DNA of 64,000 nucleotides from DASZJY01 sp036260255 (GCA_036260255.1 DATAAF010000084.1:44461-108460); one strand, 5' to 3'; shown: positions 1-14,018, counted from the first letter of the stretch. Notes: generated by a model not told the origin, from the letters alone. A program made the numbers and translations.

Positions 1-2345
<2,345 letters not shown>

Positions 2346-2371
2346 GCTCTCCTCGTTGTGCGATCAGGAAA

Positions 2372-2392
2372 CTTGATAACACCATTGTCAAC
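2372..2392 (-). promoter_or_regulatory. HAIR-like HspR operator upstream of clpB
   Basis: CTTGATA, seven bases, then TGTCAAC, 27 bases before the clpB start. This is an imperfect copy of the HAIR inverted repeat (CTTGAGT-N7-ACTCAAG) bound by HspR in actinobacteria. The hspR gene itself is in this window at 8487-8909, and a better half-site copy precedes dnaK. Confidence 0.7.
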
Positions 2393-2441
2393 GTTGCCCT
2401 GCACCGGCAGCATTCCCACCGCCGGGCGTTCCCAAAAGCGG

Positions 2442-5400
2442 TCAGCGGGGGCGCCAGCGGCGCCAGGCGCGCTCGGGCTTGTTCCTCCCGGGCGCTGCCT
2501 CGGGCAGCGGACGGGCCGGTGCGCCCTCCAGGTCAGCGGCGTCGTCGCGGGGCTCGGCTGGGGCCTCGACGGCCTCGGGTCGCGGCCGGTCGCCCTCCGG
2601 CGGGGCGGCGGGCGCCGCTTCTGGCAAGGGCCGGGGCACCGGTGGCCCCCCCACATCAGGGAGCGGCGGTCGGCGGGGAGCGGCGGACGGCGGCGGTGGT
2701 GCGGGCGGCGGCGGTGCGGGCGGCGGCGGTGGTGGGGGCGGCGGCGCCGACGGGGGGGCCGGTTGCGGCGGTGGGGCCGGCGCGGTGGACGACCGCTCCG
2801 GTATGGACAGGTCCTCGTCGAGGAGCTCGTTCACCGACATCTCCTCGGGTGCACCGGGCCGCTCGGGGATCGGCAGGTCCTCGTCGAGCAGCTCGCTCAT
2901 GGACAGCTCCTCGACCAGCGCGGCGGCCGCCTCGGGGTCCAACGGCGGGATCGCCGGCGAACGCCCGGGTCCTTCCTCCTCGGCGCCGAGCTCGGCCGGC
3001 CGGGGCGGAGGCGGGGCCGCTGTCAACGGCGTCGGGGGAGGGGGCGAGCCGGGTGCCGTCGGCGGTGGAGGGGCCGGGGGCGGCACCGGTGCGGGCGCGG
3101 GTGGCGCTGCCGGGGACGCCGCCACTGGGGGCGGCGCTGGGTCTGGCGGCGCCGCTGACGGCGGCGCTGGGTCTGGCGGTGCCGATGGAGGCGGGGGGGT
3201 CGGCGGCGCCGGTTGCTCGGAGGCCGGCGGTGGCGCCGGTTGCTGGTCCCCCGGGGTCGGCGCAGGCGCCGGAGGGACCGCCGTGGGCGGCGCGGAGGGC
3301 GGGGCGGGGGGATTCTGGCCCCGCAAAGTGGTTGAAATCCAGCCACTTTCGTCACCCAATTCGGGGGGAGGGGGGGAGGGGGCCGTCCGCTCCTCCACCA
3401 TCCCGGCGGCCCACAGGTCGGCGGCCCAGTCGTCGTCGCCGCCGGCCGGGGCCTCCTCCGACGGCGCCGGGCGCGCCGGTGGGGCGGCCCCCGACCGCGC
3501 CGCCTGGGCCTCCTCCTCGATCAGCAGGTCCCACCAGGCCGGGTCGGACGGGAACTCGGGGGCGGCGTCGGGACCGGTCCCGCCGAGGAGATCGGGGTCG
3601 GACAGGTCCACCGCGGGCACCCTGGCCGGTGCCTCCTCGGCGGCGGTCGCGGGCGGGCTCTCCGCCGGTTCGCGGTCGCCGCCCCGGCCGTCGTCCTCCT
3701 CCTCGGCCAGCAGGTCGGGCACGGGCACCTCGACCGTCGGGGCGCCGTCGTCCTCGACGGGCGCCCGCCGGCGGCGCGTGCGGAAGGGCGGGGGCGGTGC
3801 CGGCCGGGGGACCTGCACGCTCGGGAAGCCGGTGGCCCGGACGGCCTGGTCGGCCTTGGCGATCCACGCCGCCTGGGCGTCGGCGCCGGCGGGCGCTCCG
3901 GGCATGGCGACCGGCGTCGGCACCGGGCCCGGGACGTCGGGCGTGGGGCGGCGGCGCAGCCACAGGGTCTGCGCCAGCGCCACGAGGAACAGCCCCACGG
4001 TGGTGGCGAGGAGCACCTGCACCCGCCGGTCGCGCGCCGGTCCGCCCGAGGCGCCGGCGGCGGCTGCGGGTCCGCCGATGCGGGACAGGAAGGCGTCGCC
4101 CGTCCCCCCGCCGGCGGTCCGCTGGAGCGCTTCGGCGACGGGGAAGTCGGGCGAGGCGGTGAGGCCGGCGACGGCGAGGGTGCCGTCGAAGTCGACGGCG
4201 ACCGCGAGCGCCTGGTCGGTCTGGCGGCCGCCGAGGTAGGTGGACCGCACGATCCTCGACCCCGCGGTGTCGAGCGTGGCGACGAACCCGTCCAGGAAGC
4301 CACCGCCCCGGGACCCCTGCACGGCGTCGACCGTCCGGAGGTCGGTGGACGTGAGCGAGCCGGTCACCGACGCCCGCCCCTCGGCGTCCACCGCGATGTC
4401 GGCGGCGGTGTCCGACCCCGCGCCACCGAGGTAGGTGGAGTACACCAGCGAGGACCCGCTGGGCGCCAGCTTCGACACGAAGGCGTCCGATTCGCCGTTC
4501 CTCCTGTCCTGGGCCGCGCCGGTGAGGGGGAAGTCGTCGGAGCCGGTGTTGCCGGTGACGAAGGCGTGCCCGTCGCCGTCGACGGAGATCGCCGCCGCCT
4601 GGTCGAGCCCCCGGCCCCCGAGGAAGGTCGAGTACACGACCGAGGACCCCGTGGGCGCCAGCTTGGCGACGAACGCGTCGACCGCCTCGGCGCCCCCTTG
4701 GGGGTTGGCGGGGGCCGGCTGCAGGGGCGTAACCGACGGGAAGTCGCCCGACCGGGTGTCGCCGGCGACGTAGGCGTGGCCCTGGCGGTCGACGGCGATG
4801 CCCAGGCCGTGGTCCTCGTCGCCGCCACCCAGGTAGGTGGAGTACAGCCAGGCCGACCCGACGGAATTGATCTTTGTGACGAAGGCGTCGGAGTCGTCAG
4901 GGCGGCTCTGGGCGTTCTTCAGGGGCCCCCCGGCGATGGGGAAGTTGCCCGAGGTCGTGCTCCCGGTGAGGTAAGCGTCGCCGGCGTGGTCCAAGGCGAT
5001 CCCCCGGACCGACTCCGCGCCGCCTCCCCCCAGGTACGTCGAGAACTGCAGCACCGCCCCCTCGGCGCCGAGCTTGGCGACGAAGCCGTCGTTGGTCCCG
5101 CCGCCGTAGGCCTTCTGCACGGGGCGGGCCAGCGGGAAGTCGGGCGAGCTCGTCTCGCCGGCGACGTAGGCGCTGCCGTCGCCTCCGACCGCCAGCGAGT
5201 AGGCGACATCGCGGCCGGCGCCGCCCAGGAACGTGCTGTACACGAGCTCGTTGCGCACGGGATCGACCTTGGCGACGAAGACGTCGGTGCGGGTGCCCTC
5301 GGTGCCCGCCAGCTCCCGCTGCATCGGGCCGTCGGTCGGGAAGTCGCTGGACTCGGTGTACCCGGCCACGTAGACGGCGCCGGCGTCGTCGAACGCCACC

Positions 5401-6179
5401 CCGTAGGCGGAGTCGGTGCCCCCACCGCCCAGGAAGGTCGAGTCCTCGAGCACCGGGTCGATGACGAGGGCCCGGGTGGCGTCGTAGGGGCCCAGCCGGA
5501 AACCGACCCGGTTCTCGCCCCGGAGGTCGAACCCCCCGGCGACCGGGCGGCGCCCGCCCCCCTCCTCCTGGTAGACGACCGGGCGGGCCATCCGGGCCTC
5601 GCCGCCGGGCAGGGTGACCACCAGCTCGCCGCCGCCGCCGACGCGAGCGCCCTCGGCCCCGTCGAAGGACAGCTCGACCACGTCGGGGTCGGCGCCGGGG
5701 GCGACGACGAAGTCGTACTCGAGGCGGTGCCCCCGCCCGTGGTAGACGACGTCGACGCCGTCCCACACCCCCCGATAGCCAACCCGGGTGTAGGACGGCA
5801 CGCCGAACCGCCAGCGCTGCGGGTCGTCACCGAGGAGCAGGTTCGTCCGGGCGGGCAGGGCGTCGTGGCCGGCCGGGGCGGCGTCGGAACGGGCGCCCAC
5901 CAGCCGCATGCGCAACGGGTGGGGGGTGCCGCGCCCGCCCACGACCGCCTCCTGGGGCGACAGGGTGACGCCGTAGCCGGCGCCCCGGGCGACGAAGCGG
6001 GCGCCGTCGGCGGGCCGGAAGCTCAGCGGGACGCGCCCGAGGACCTCCGCCGTCCCGAGAGCGCCGGACCGGCGCACCTCGTCGTCGGCTGCCGGCCCCC
6101 GCCCCGCGCAGCCAGCGGTGACGGCCACCACGGCGACGAGCCCGACGAGGACCAGGGGCCGGGCGGGCAGCCTCCGCAT
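2442..6179 (-). CDS. SBBP-repeat beta-propeller lipoprotein with membrane segment and long Pro-rich tail
   Basis: Predicted 1245-residue surface protein of unknown role. The ATG at 6179 gives a clear lipoprotein signal (hydrophobic run ending VTAGC); an upstream in-frame ATG at 6197 adds six residues before it. Roughly residues 50-240 resemble the N-terminal domain of SBBP-repeat proteins. Residues about 245-690 hold about seven SBBP-type repeats (STFLGG...AYVAGxTxSxDFP), expected to fold as a beta-propeller. A transmembrane helix follows near 720-740, then a ~500-residue low-complexity Pro/Ala/Glu tail. The tail contains two copies of a short motif, ELLDEDLPIPER and ELLDEDLSIPER. The topology suggests propeller outside and tail inside. 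Function is not known. Confidence 0.8.
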   Translation of the reverse strand: MRRLPARPLVLVGLVAVVAVTAGCAGRGPAADDEVRRSGALGTAEVLGRVPLSFRPADGARFVARGAGYGVTLSPQEAVVGGRGTPHPLRMRLVGARSDAAPAGHDALPARTNLLLGDDPQRWRFGVPSYTRVGYRGVWDGVDVVYHGRGHRLEYDFVVAPGADPDVVELSFDGAEGARVGGGGELVVTLPGGEARMARPVVYQEEGGGRRPVAGGFDLRGENRVGFRLGPYDATRALVIDPVLEDSTFLGGGGTDSAYGVAFDDAGAVYVAGYTESSDFPTDGPMQRELAGTEGTRTDVFVAKVDPVRNELVYSTFLGGAGRDVAYSLAVGGDGSAYVAGETSSPDFPLARPVQKAYGGGTNDGFVAKLGAEGAVLQFSTYLGGGGAESVRGIALDHAGDAYLTGSTTSGNFPIAGGPLKNAQSRPDDSDAFVTKINSVGSAWLYSTYLGGGDEDHGLGIAVDRQGHAYVAGDTRSGDFPSVTPLQPAPANPQGGAEAVDAFVAKLAPTGSSVVYSTFLGGRGLDQAAAISVDGDGHAFVTGNTGSDDFPLTGAAQDRRNGESDAFVSKLAPSGSSLVYSTYLGGAGSDTAADIAVDAEGRASVTGSLTSTDLRTVDAVQGSRGGGFLDGFVATLDTAGSRIVRSTYLGGRQTDQALAVAVDFDGTLAVAGLTASPDFPVAEALQRTAGGGTGDAFLSRIGGPAAAAGASGGPARDRRVQVLLATTVGLFLVALAQTLWLRRRPTPDVPGPVPTPVAMPGAPAGADAQAAWIAKADQAVRATGFPSVQVPRPAPPPPFRTRRRRAPVEDDGAPTVEVPVPDLLAEEEDDGRGGDREPAESPPATAAEEAPARVPAVDLSDPDLLGGTGPDAAPEFPSDPAWWDLLIEEEAQAARSGAAPPARPAPSEEAPAGGDDDWAADLWAAGMVEERTAPSPPPPELGDESGWISTTLRGQNPPAPPSAPPTAVPPAPAPTPGDQQPAPPPASEQPAPPTPPPPSAPPDPAPPSAAPPDPAPPPVAASPAAPPAPAPVPPPAPPPPTAPGSPPPPTPLTAAPPPPRPAELGAEEEGPGRSPAIPPLDPEAAAALVEELSMSELLDEDLPIPERPGAPEEMSVNELLDEDLSIPERSSTAPAPPPQPAPPSAPPPPPPPPPAPPPPAPPPPSAAPRRPPLPDVGGPPVPRPLPEAAPAAPPEGDRPRPEAVEAPAEPRDDAADLEGAPARPLPEAAPGRNKPERAWRRWRPR

Positions 6180-6222
6180 CCGGCCATCTTCCCCCATGGT
6201 CGGTGTGGACGGCTCGGCGGAG

Positions 6223-8396
6223 TCAGCGCCGGGCCACCGCCCGGTCGAGGTGGGCGCCGACCACCGGTGCGAGCCACGAGGCATAGGAGGTCGTGAGGTG
6301 GTTGTCATCGCGGTAGACGAGCAGGTTGTCGACGACGACGGCGCAGGTGGCGGTGCAGAACCACGGCGTGACGTCGACGTACACGCCCCCGGCGCCGTCC
6401 ACCGCACCCCGTTCCGCACCCAAGGCGTTCAGGTCGACGCCTTCCTCCTTCGGGTGGGTGCAGGCCACCACCTGGCTCGGGTTGGAGGAGAGGCAGTCGG
6501 GGACGTCACCGGCCGGGAGCGGCGGGGGGCCGAGCACGACGGCGCGCGCGCCCTCCGCCTGCACCCGGCGCACCATCTCGGCCAGCCCGTCGAGCCACGC
6601 CCGGCTGTGGACCTCGAAGCGGAACTCGGGGCCGTAATGGCGCGCCACGCCGAGGACGACGGCCGCCGGCCGGTCGGCGCGGATGCGGGCGAGGACAGCG
6701 TCCCGCCAGGCGTCGCACTCCCGGTAATGGCGTCCGAGGTCGGGGCTCCAGACCGGGATGGGGAAGGGTGGGCAGGTGGACTTGGTCAGCGAGACGAGCG
6801 TCCAGCCCCGTTCGGCGGCCACCCGGTCGAGCGCCGGGAACCACTGGGTGGCGTGCGAGTCGCCCACGAGCATCACCCCGGTGGGCGACTGGGCGTGGGC
6901 GTAGACGCACGGACGCAGGCGGGCCTCGGTGAAGCCGGCGTGGCACCCGTCGAGGAAGGGGCGGGCTCTGTCCCCCGACGCTCGGCGAAGCGGGGGGTCG
7001 AGGTTGGATGGGAGCTCCCGGCGGTCGACCGAGCGGGCCACCGCCGCCAGGACCGGGGCGCCGGCGACGGTGACCGGATCCGGCGCAGCCGCCGCCGGCG
7101 ACGGCTCTCTCCCCGCCGGTGCCGTCGCCGGCGTGGCCGCCGTCTCCGCCGGAGGCGCCACGACCCTGCCCTTCGACTGAGGGAGCGCCACCCCGATGAC
7201 GACGGCGACCAGCACGGCGCTGACCGTGACGCCGGTCGCCACCACCAGGGTGCGGGCCGGGCGTTTGGTGACCCACGGCGAGAACCGGACGGGGTCCTCC
7301 ACCACCCGCACCGTAACCAAGGCGAGCAGGCCGCTCGCCCCCGCCAGGACCAGGTTGGGCCCCACGCCGAGAGGTCGACCGGCAACCGCCGGTGCCAGGG
7401 CGATCACCGGCCAGTGCCACAAGTACCACGAGTACGAGAGCTTGCCCACGACCTGGAAGGGCCGGAGGCCGAGCAAGGCACCGGCTCCGGCCCGGGGATC
7501 GGCGCACCCGAAGGTGATCACCGCGGCGGTCCCGCCGACGGGCAGGAGGGCGGCGGTCCCCGGGAAGGGCGTGAAGGGCCCGAGCGCAACGAACGACCAG
7601 CCGACGACGGCCAGCCCCAGCCAGCTCCCGGCGACCGCCAACCAGGGAGGCACCCGGCGCAGCCACGGCAGGGAGAGGGCGATCGCCGCGCCGGCGGCCA
7701 GCTCCCAGGCCCTCGTGGGCAGGGAGAAGAACGCCCACGGCTGGTTGGCGTCGGTCAGCCACAACGACAAGGCCAGCGAGGCCGTGCCCACCACGGCGAC
7801 GACCGCGACGGTGCGGGCGAGGGACGCCGCCTGCCGCCCCCAACCGACGGCGGCGACGAGGAGGACCGCCGGCCAGAGGAGGTAGAACTGCTCCTCCACG
7901 CCGAGCGACCAGTAGTGCTGCAACGGCGAGGGGTCGGCGTGGGCCGTGAGGTAGTCGGTGCGCAACCAGGCGAACCGGTAGTTGGCGACGTAGGTGGCGG
8001 CGGCCAGCCCGCCCTTGGCCACGTGCTCGGCGCGGAGCGGGGAGAGCCAGTAGGCCGAGCCACCACCGTGGCGGCGAGGACGAGCATCGACGCCGGGAGC
8101 AGCCGGCGGGCCCGGCGGGCGTAGAACGAGGCGAGCGACAGACGTCCGGTCCCCCGGAGCTCCTGCCACAGCAGGCCGGTGATCAAGAACCCGGAGACGA
8201 CGAAGAAGACGTCGACGCCGACGTAGCCGCCCCGGAACGCCCCGACGCCGGCGTGGTAGAGGACGACGCCGAGGACGGCGACCGCCCGGAGGCCCTCGAT
8301 GTCGGGCCGGAACCCGAACGACCAGGGGCCGGCCTCCGCCAACGGCGCACGCTCCCGGTGGGGACGCTCCGCCGGCTGGCGGTCGGTCAGGGTCAC
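6223..8396 (-). pseudogene. OafB-like acyltransferase-3/SGNH protein, split by a frameshift
   Basis: Membrane O-acyltransferase of the Acyl_transf_3 plus SGNH type, which acetylates cell-surface polysaccharide. The N-terminal part (FGFRPDIEGLRAVAVLGVVLYH, with the catalytic-type His) is read from about 8396. The rest (HYWSLGVEEQFYLLWP, many membrane helices, then the SGNH block with GDSH and a final DDNH) is in another frame. The two join at about 8058-8059, where one base is missing compared with the expected VVASAYWLSPLR. The defect is either a real inactivating frameshift or an assembly error; everything else looks intact. The GTG at 8396 is chosen as start because it precedes the conserved domain by the usual distance. 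Confidence 0.8.
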
Positions 8397-8486
8397 GGAC
8401 CTTCGCTCCGCCCACGGGCCGGGTGCAAGGCCACGAGCGTCCCACACCGGGGCCGCCCGGGCGAGAGCCCGGGAAGCTCGTCGGCG

Positions 8487-8909
8487 CTAGGTGCGGCTCT
8501 TGCGGTACGGGACGGGCGACTGCTTCACGGGCACCAGGTCGCGCCGGTACTGACGGTGCGTGCGCTCGATGGCCTCGCGCGCCTCCCGGGCCAGCTGGTT
8601 CATCTGGGCCCGCAGGCGGGCGACCTCCTCCTCCAGCTCCATGACCCGCTTCACCCCGGCCAGGTTGAGGCCCGACTCGGTGAGCTCCTGGATCCGGCGC
8701 AGCCGGTCGATGTCCCGCTGGCTGTAGCGGCGGCTGCCGCCACCGGTGCGGGCGGGATCGAGCAGGCCCCGCCGCTCGTAGATGCGCAAGGTCTGCGGGT
8801 GCACGCCCGCCAGCTCGGCGGCGACCGAGATCACGTAGACGCCGCGGTCGACGTCGGCCCGCCGCACCCCCTTCCTCTCCAGAGCGCTGCCGTCGGCCGA
8901 ACGTTCCAT
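8487..8909 (-). CDS. hspR: HspR, MerR-family heat-shock repressor
   Basis: A 140-residue MerR-family regulator. It has a winged HTH (YVISVAAELAGVHPQTLRIYERRGLL) followed by a coiled-coil dimerisation helix (GLNLAGVKRVMELEEEVARLR) and a basic tail. In actinobacteria HspR represses the dnaK operon and clpB by binding HAIR sites, with DnaK as co-repressor. Its ATG overlaps the dnaJ stop (TGATG), so translation is coupled, and the gene order dnaK-grpE-dnaJ-hspR is the canonical autoregulated operon. HAIR-like sites occur before dnaK and clpB in this window. Confidence 0.95.
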   Translation of the reverse strand: MERSADGSALERKGVRRADVDRGVYVISVAAELAGVHPQTLRIYERRGLLDPARTGGGSRRYSQRDIDRLRRIQELTESGLNLAGVKRVMELEEEVARLRAQMNQLAREAREAIERTHRQYRRDLVPVKQSPVPYRKSRT

Positions 8910-10036
8910 CACACCCCCAGATGCGTGCGGGGGGACTGCGTCGAGGCACTGGCCAGGGCCTCGATGGCCTCCCGCTCGGCGGCGGACAGGTTGGTGGGCA
9001 CGGCGACCTCGACGGTTACGAGGAGGTCGCCGATGCCGGCACCCGACGAGGAGGGCACGCCCCGGTTGCGGACCCGGAACGTGCGCCCCGAACGGGTGCC
9101 GGGCGGGATCTTCAGGGTGACGGGGTCGTCGAGGGTGGGGACCTTGATCTCCGCCCCCAGCGCCGCCTCGGCGAAAGTGACGGGCACGGTGACGAGCAGG
9201 TCGCGCCCCCGGCGGGTGAAGAGCGGATGAGGGGCGACCCTGACGGTGACGTAGAGGTCGCCGGGCTGGCCGCCGTTGGGGGCGGCGCCGCCCTTGCCCT
9301 TGAGCCGGATGCGCTGGTCGTTGTCGACCCCGGGAGGGATGCGGACCTTGACCTGGCGGGGCCGCCGCTCCATGCCGGTGCCCCGGCAGGTGGGGCACGG
9401 GGTCTCGACCACCATGCCCCGGCCCCCGCACCCGGGGCAGGGCCGGCTGAAAGAGAAGAAGCCCTGGTTGTCGTCGAGCACCCCTCGGCCGCCGCACTGC
9501 GGGCACACCGTCGGGCTGGTGCCGGGGGCCGCCCCCGTGCCCGAGCACGTGTTGCAGGGCGCCTCGGAGACGACGTTCACGGTGGTGGTCACGCCGTGGA
9601 CGGCGTCGAGGAACGACAGATGCAGCTCCGCCTCGATGTCCTCGCCCCGGCGGGCGCCGGCCGTCCGCTGCGGCCCGCCGCCGCCCCGGAACCTCCCGAG
9701 CAGGTCGCCGAACAGCCCGCCCAGGTCGTCACCGGAGAACGTGAACGTGCGGCTCCCGCCCGGGCTGGCCCGGCCGGCGCCGAAAGGACTTCCGGCCGCC
9801 ATGGGCCCCAGGCGGCGCACCTCGTCGTACTCCTTGCGCCGGGCAGGGTCGGAGAGCACGTCGTAGGCGGCCGAGATCTCCTTGAACCGCTCCTCGCTGC
9901 CCGGGTGGGCGTCGGGGTGGTGCTGCTTGGCCAGCTTGCGGTAGGCGCGCCTCAGCTGGTCCTCGGAGGCGTCCTGGGAAACGCCGAGAACCTTGTAGTA
10001 GTCCTTCTCGAACCACTCACGCTGGGGCGCGGCCAC
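8909..10036 (-). CDS. dnaJ: DnaJ co-chaperone
   Basis: Class I (type A) J-protein of 375 residues that delivers unfolded substrates to DnaK and stimulates its ATPase. The J domain (KDYYKVLGVSQDAS, HPD motif) is followed by a Gly/Phe-rich linker. Four CxxCxGxG-type zinc-binding repeats follow (CNTCSGTG, CPQCGGRG, CPGCGGRG, CPTCRGTG), then the C-terminal substrate-binding beta domain. It starts at a GTG six bases after grpE and overlaps hspR. Confidence 0.96.
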   Translation of the reverse strand: MAAPQREWFEKDYYKVLGVSQDASEDQLRRAYRKLAKQHHPDAHPGSEERFKEISAAYDVLSDPARRKEYDEVRRLGPMAAGSPFGAGRASPGGSRTFTFSGDDLGGLFGDLLGRFRGGGGPQRTAGARRGEDIEAELHLSFLDAVHGVTTTVNVVSEAPCNTCSGTGAAPGTSPTVCPQCGGRGVLDDNQGFFSFSRPCPGCGGRGMVVETPCPTCRGTGMERRPRQVKVRIPPGVDNDQRIRLKGKGGAAPNGGQPGDLYVTVRVAPHPLFTRRGRDLLVTVPVTFAEAALGAEIKVPTLDDPVTLKIPPGTRSGRTFRVRNRGVPSSSGAGIGDLLVTVEVAVPTNLSAAEREAIEALASASTQSPRTHLGV

Positions 10037-10042
10037 CCCGGA

Positions 10043-10770
10043 TCACCCTCGGACCTTCACCATGGCCGGGCGCAGGACGCGGCCCTTGAAGCGGTAGCCG
10101 GGCCGCAGCACCTCGGAGACGAAGGGGCCCTCCTCGGCGTCCTCGTGGGCCACCGCGTCGGCCTCGTTCGGGTCGAACGGCTCGCCCGCCGGGTCGATGC
10201 GCTCGAGCCCCTCCTTCTCCAGGAGCCCGACGAGGGACGCGTGGACCTGCTCGAAGCCCTCGCCGTGGGCCAGGGCGGCGTCGAACACGTCGAGGACCTC
10301 GAGGAGCTTCTCGACGAGGTCCTCGGCCGCCCGCTCGAGGTGCTCGGTCTGCTGCTTGACGATGCGCTTGCGGTAGTTGTCGAAGTCGGCGGTGAGACGC
10401 CGGAGCTGGTCGAGGTAGTCGTCACGCTCGGCGGCCAGCTTGGCCAGGTCGTCGAGCAGGGTCTGCTCGGCCTCCTCGACCTCCTCGTCAACCTGGGCCT
10501 CGGCGTTGGCCTCCTCCGCCCGAGCCTCGGCCAGGGCCTCGTCGGCGATGCGCTGGGCCTCGGCGATCAGCTCGGGATCGGCGCTCTCGGCCCCGTCGAC
10601 GGCGTCGTCACCGACCACGTCGGCGCCGACCGCCTCGCGCAGGTCGTCCCAAGCGGACGACGCCCCCGATCGGCCCGACGGCGTGGACGCCGCCGGGCCC
10701 GCCTGGGCATCGGCCTCGTTGCCGGGGTCCTCCTGAGAGGCAGGCCGCGTCGGCCTCTCGGGCTCGGCCA

Positions 10771-10771
<1 letters not shown>
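10043..10771 (-). CDS. grpE: GrpE nucleotide exchange factor
   Basis: Exchange factor for DnaK, 242 residues. The first ~90 residues are acidic and low-complexity. A long coiled coil follows (DDYLDQLRRLTADFDNYRKR), then the conserved C-terminal beta domain ending YRFKGRVLRPAMVKV. The ATG at 10771 overlaps the dnaK stop (TGATG); a GTG one codon upstream is possible. It belongs to the dnaK-grpE-dnaJ-hspR operon. Confidence 0.95.
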
Positions 10772-12600
<1,829 letters not shown>

Positions 12601-12647
12601 GAGCGCTTCCTCCCGAAACGGATTACTGACGGGCGAACCCTACCAAA

Positions 12648-12668
12648 CTTGAGTGCACTTGTATCAAG
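12648..12668 (-). promoter_or_regulatory. HAIR-like HspR operator upstream of dnaK
   Basis: CTTGAGT, seven bases, TATCAAG. The left arm is a perfect HAIR half-site; the right arm differs from ACTCAAG at two positions. It is 48 bases before the dnaK start, where an operator over the promoter is expected. Confidence 0.8.
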
Positions 12669-12719
12669 GTCTCTGCCAACGACTTTGTTCCCGCCCGGCT
12701 GCCTCGCCTACCCCCAACC

Positions 12720-12766
12720 TTCTGGGCGCGCTCGGGGTCAAATGACGACCCCGGGCGCGCCCAGAA
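12720..12766 (-). terminator. Long GC-rich hairpin after apgM
   Basis: A 20-bp stem with a single G-T-type mismatch (TTCTGGGCGCG... pairing with ...CGCGCCCAGAA) and a 7-nt loop. It lies between the apgM stop and the dnaK promoter. Imperfect pairing extends outward to about 12700 and 12788, overlapping the apgM stop. It has no clear U-tract, which is common for actinobacterial terminators. Confidence 0.6.
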
Positions 12767-12785
12767 CGAGGTCGGGGGCGAGGCG

Positions 12786-14000
12786 CTAGGCGCCGAACTT
12801 GGCCAGGCGGCCGGCGGCGGCCAGGCTCAGGGCCATCAGCTGGGACCCCGGGCGCCGGCCCAGCCCTCCGCCCAGGCACCAGCGCTCGCCGAAGCGCTCG
12901 ACCGGGTCACGGCCGACCCGCGGCCCCCACATGAGCACGGGGACGGGGTGCCAGGAGTGGGCGGCCATCTGCGAGGGGGTGGCGTGGTCGCCGGTGACGA
13001 CCAGGACGTCGGGCTCCAGGGCGGCGAGGTCCGGAGCGACGGCGTCGAGCGCCTCGATGGCCGCCACCTTGGCCTCGAAGTTGCCGTCCTCGCCCGCGGC
13101 GTCGGGGCTCTTGTGGTGGAGAAAGAAGTAGTCGTAGGCGTCCCAGTGGGCGCCGACCGTCGCCACCTCCTCGCCCAGGTCGGCGACCGGCCCGAGCACG
13201 TCCATGCCCACCAGTCGGGCCAGGCCCCGGTACATGGGGTAGACGGCCACGGCGGCGGGGGTGAGGCCATGGCGGTCGCCCAGCGACGGGAGCTCCTGGT
13301 GCGTGTCGAAGCCCCGCAGGAGCAGCACGTTGGCCTTGGGGTGGTCGGCCAGGATCTCCCGCACCTGGCGGTCGAGCTCACGGAGCACGTCGGCGGTGTG
13401 CTCGGCGGCATCGGGGTTGGCCGCGTCGGGCCTCGGCGCCGGCTCGATCGGCGGCCGGCCGGTGGCCTGCGGGTCGGTCTCGACGACGCCGGGGTCGAGC
13501 CCGTCGCCCCGCAGGACCACCAGCACCCGGTGCTGGGCCTCGGGGGTGAAGCTGACCTCGACGCCGTCGATGTGGACGCCGTCGGCCAGCCGCGACACGA
13601 CCTCGGCCGCCTCGTCGTCGGGGATGCGCCCCGCCCGCCGGTCGGCCACGTCGCCGTCGTCCGACAGGGTGGCCAGGTTGCCCCGGGCCGCCACGTCCCC
13701 GGGCTTGAGTTCCACGTCCAGCCCGGCCGCAGAGAGCACGCCCCGGCCGAGGGGGTACTCGAAGGGGTCGTAACCGAACAGGGCGAGGTGCGACGGCCCC
13801 GACCCGGGCGTGATGCCCGGCCCGGCGGGGTCGTGGAGCCCGACCATTCCCTCCGACGCCAGCCGGTCGAGGTTGGGCGTGGACGCCTCCTCCAGCTCGG
13901 ACCCTCGGTCGGCGTCGGCGTACCCGCCCAGACCGTCGAGGACCACGAGCAGGATGTGGCTGTCGGCCGGTTGGGCCAGCGAGGCGAGGTCGGCGGGCAT
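12786..14000 (-). CDS. apgM: 2,3-bisphosphoglycerate-independent phosphoglycerate mutase, archaeal (ApgM) type
   Basis: Interconverts 3- and 2-phosphoglycerate in glycolysis. It belongs to the alkaline-phosphatase-fold ApgM family, 404 residues. Metal-ligand and catalytic motifs are visible: VVLDGLGGYAD near the N-terminus, GPSHLALFGYDP around the catalytic Ser, LLRGFDTHQELPS, and the late VVTGDHATPSQMAAHSWHPVPV block. The ATG at 14000 is preferred over a TTG three codons upstream. The start lies 18 bases after the stop of the giant gene at 14019-18170, so it may be co-transcribed. Confidence 0.9.
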   Translation of the reverse strand: MPADLASLAQPADSHILLVVLDGLGGYADADRGSELEEASTPNLDRLASEGMVGLHDPAGPGITPGSGPSHLALFGYDPFEYPLGRGVLSAAGLDVELKPGDVAARGNLATLSDDGDVADRRAGRIPDDEAAEVVSRLADGVHIDGVEVSFTPEAQHRVLVVLRGDGLDPGVVETDPQATGRPPIEPAPRPDAANPDAAEHTADVLRELDRQVREILADHPKANVLLLRGFDTHQELPSLGDRHGLTPAAVAVYPMYRGLARLVGMDVLGPVADLGEEVATVGAHWDAYDYFFLHHKSPDAAGEDGNFEAKVAAIEALDAVAPDLAALEPDVLVVTGDHATPSQMAAHSWHPVPVLMWGPRVGRDPVERFGERWCLGGGLGRRPGSQLMALSLAAAGRLAKFGA

Positions 14001-14018
14001 CCCCGCCAAGCGTACGCG

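Noticed and set aside
2690..3320. Possible coding minisatellite (Gly/Pro-rich repeats)
   Set aside because: It is the low-complexity tail of the lipoprotein; no regular repeat unit beyond the duplicated ELLDEDL motif.
4566..8124. Long plus-strand open frames opposite the lipoprotein and acyltransferase
   Set aside because: Antisense shadows caused by high G+C; the minus-strand proteins have clear domains.
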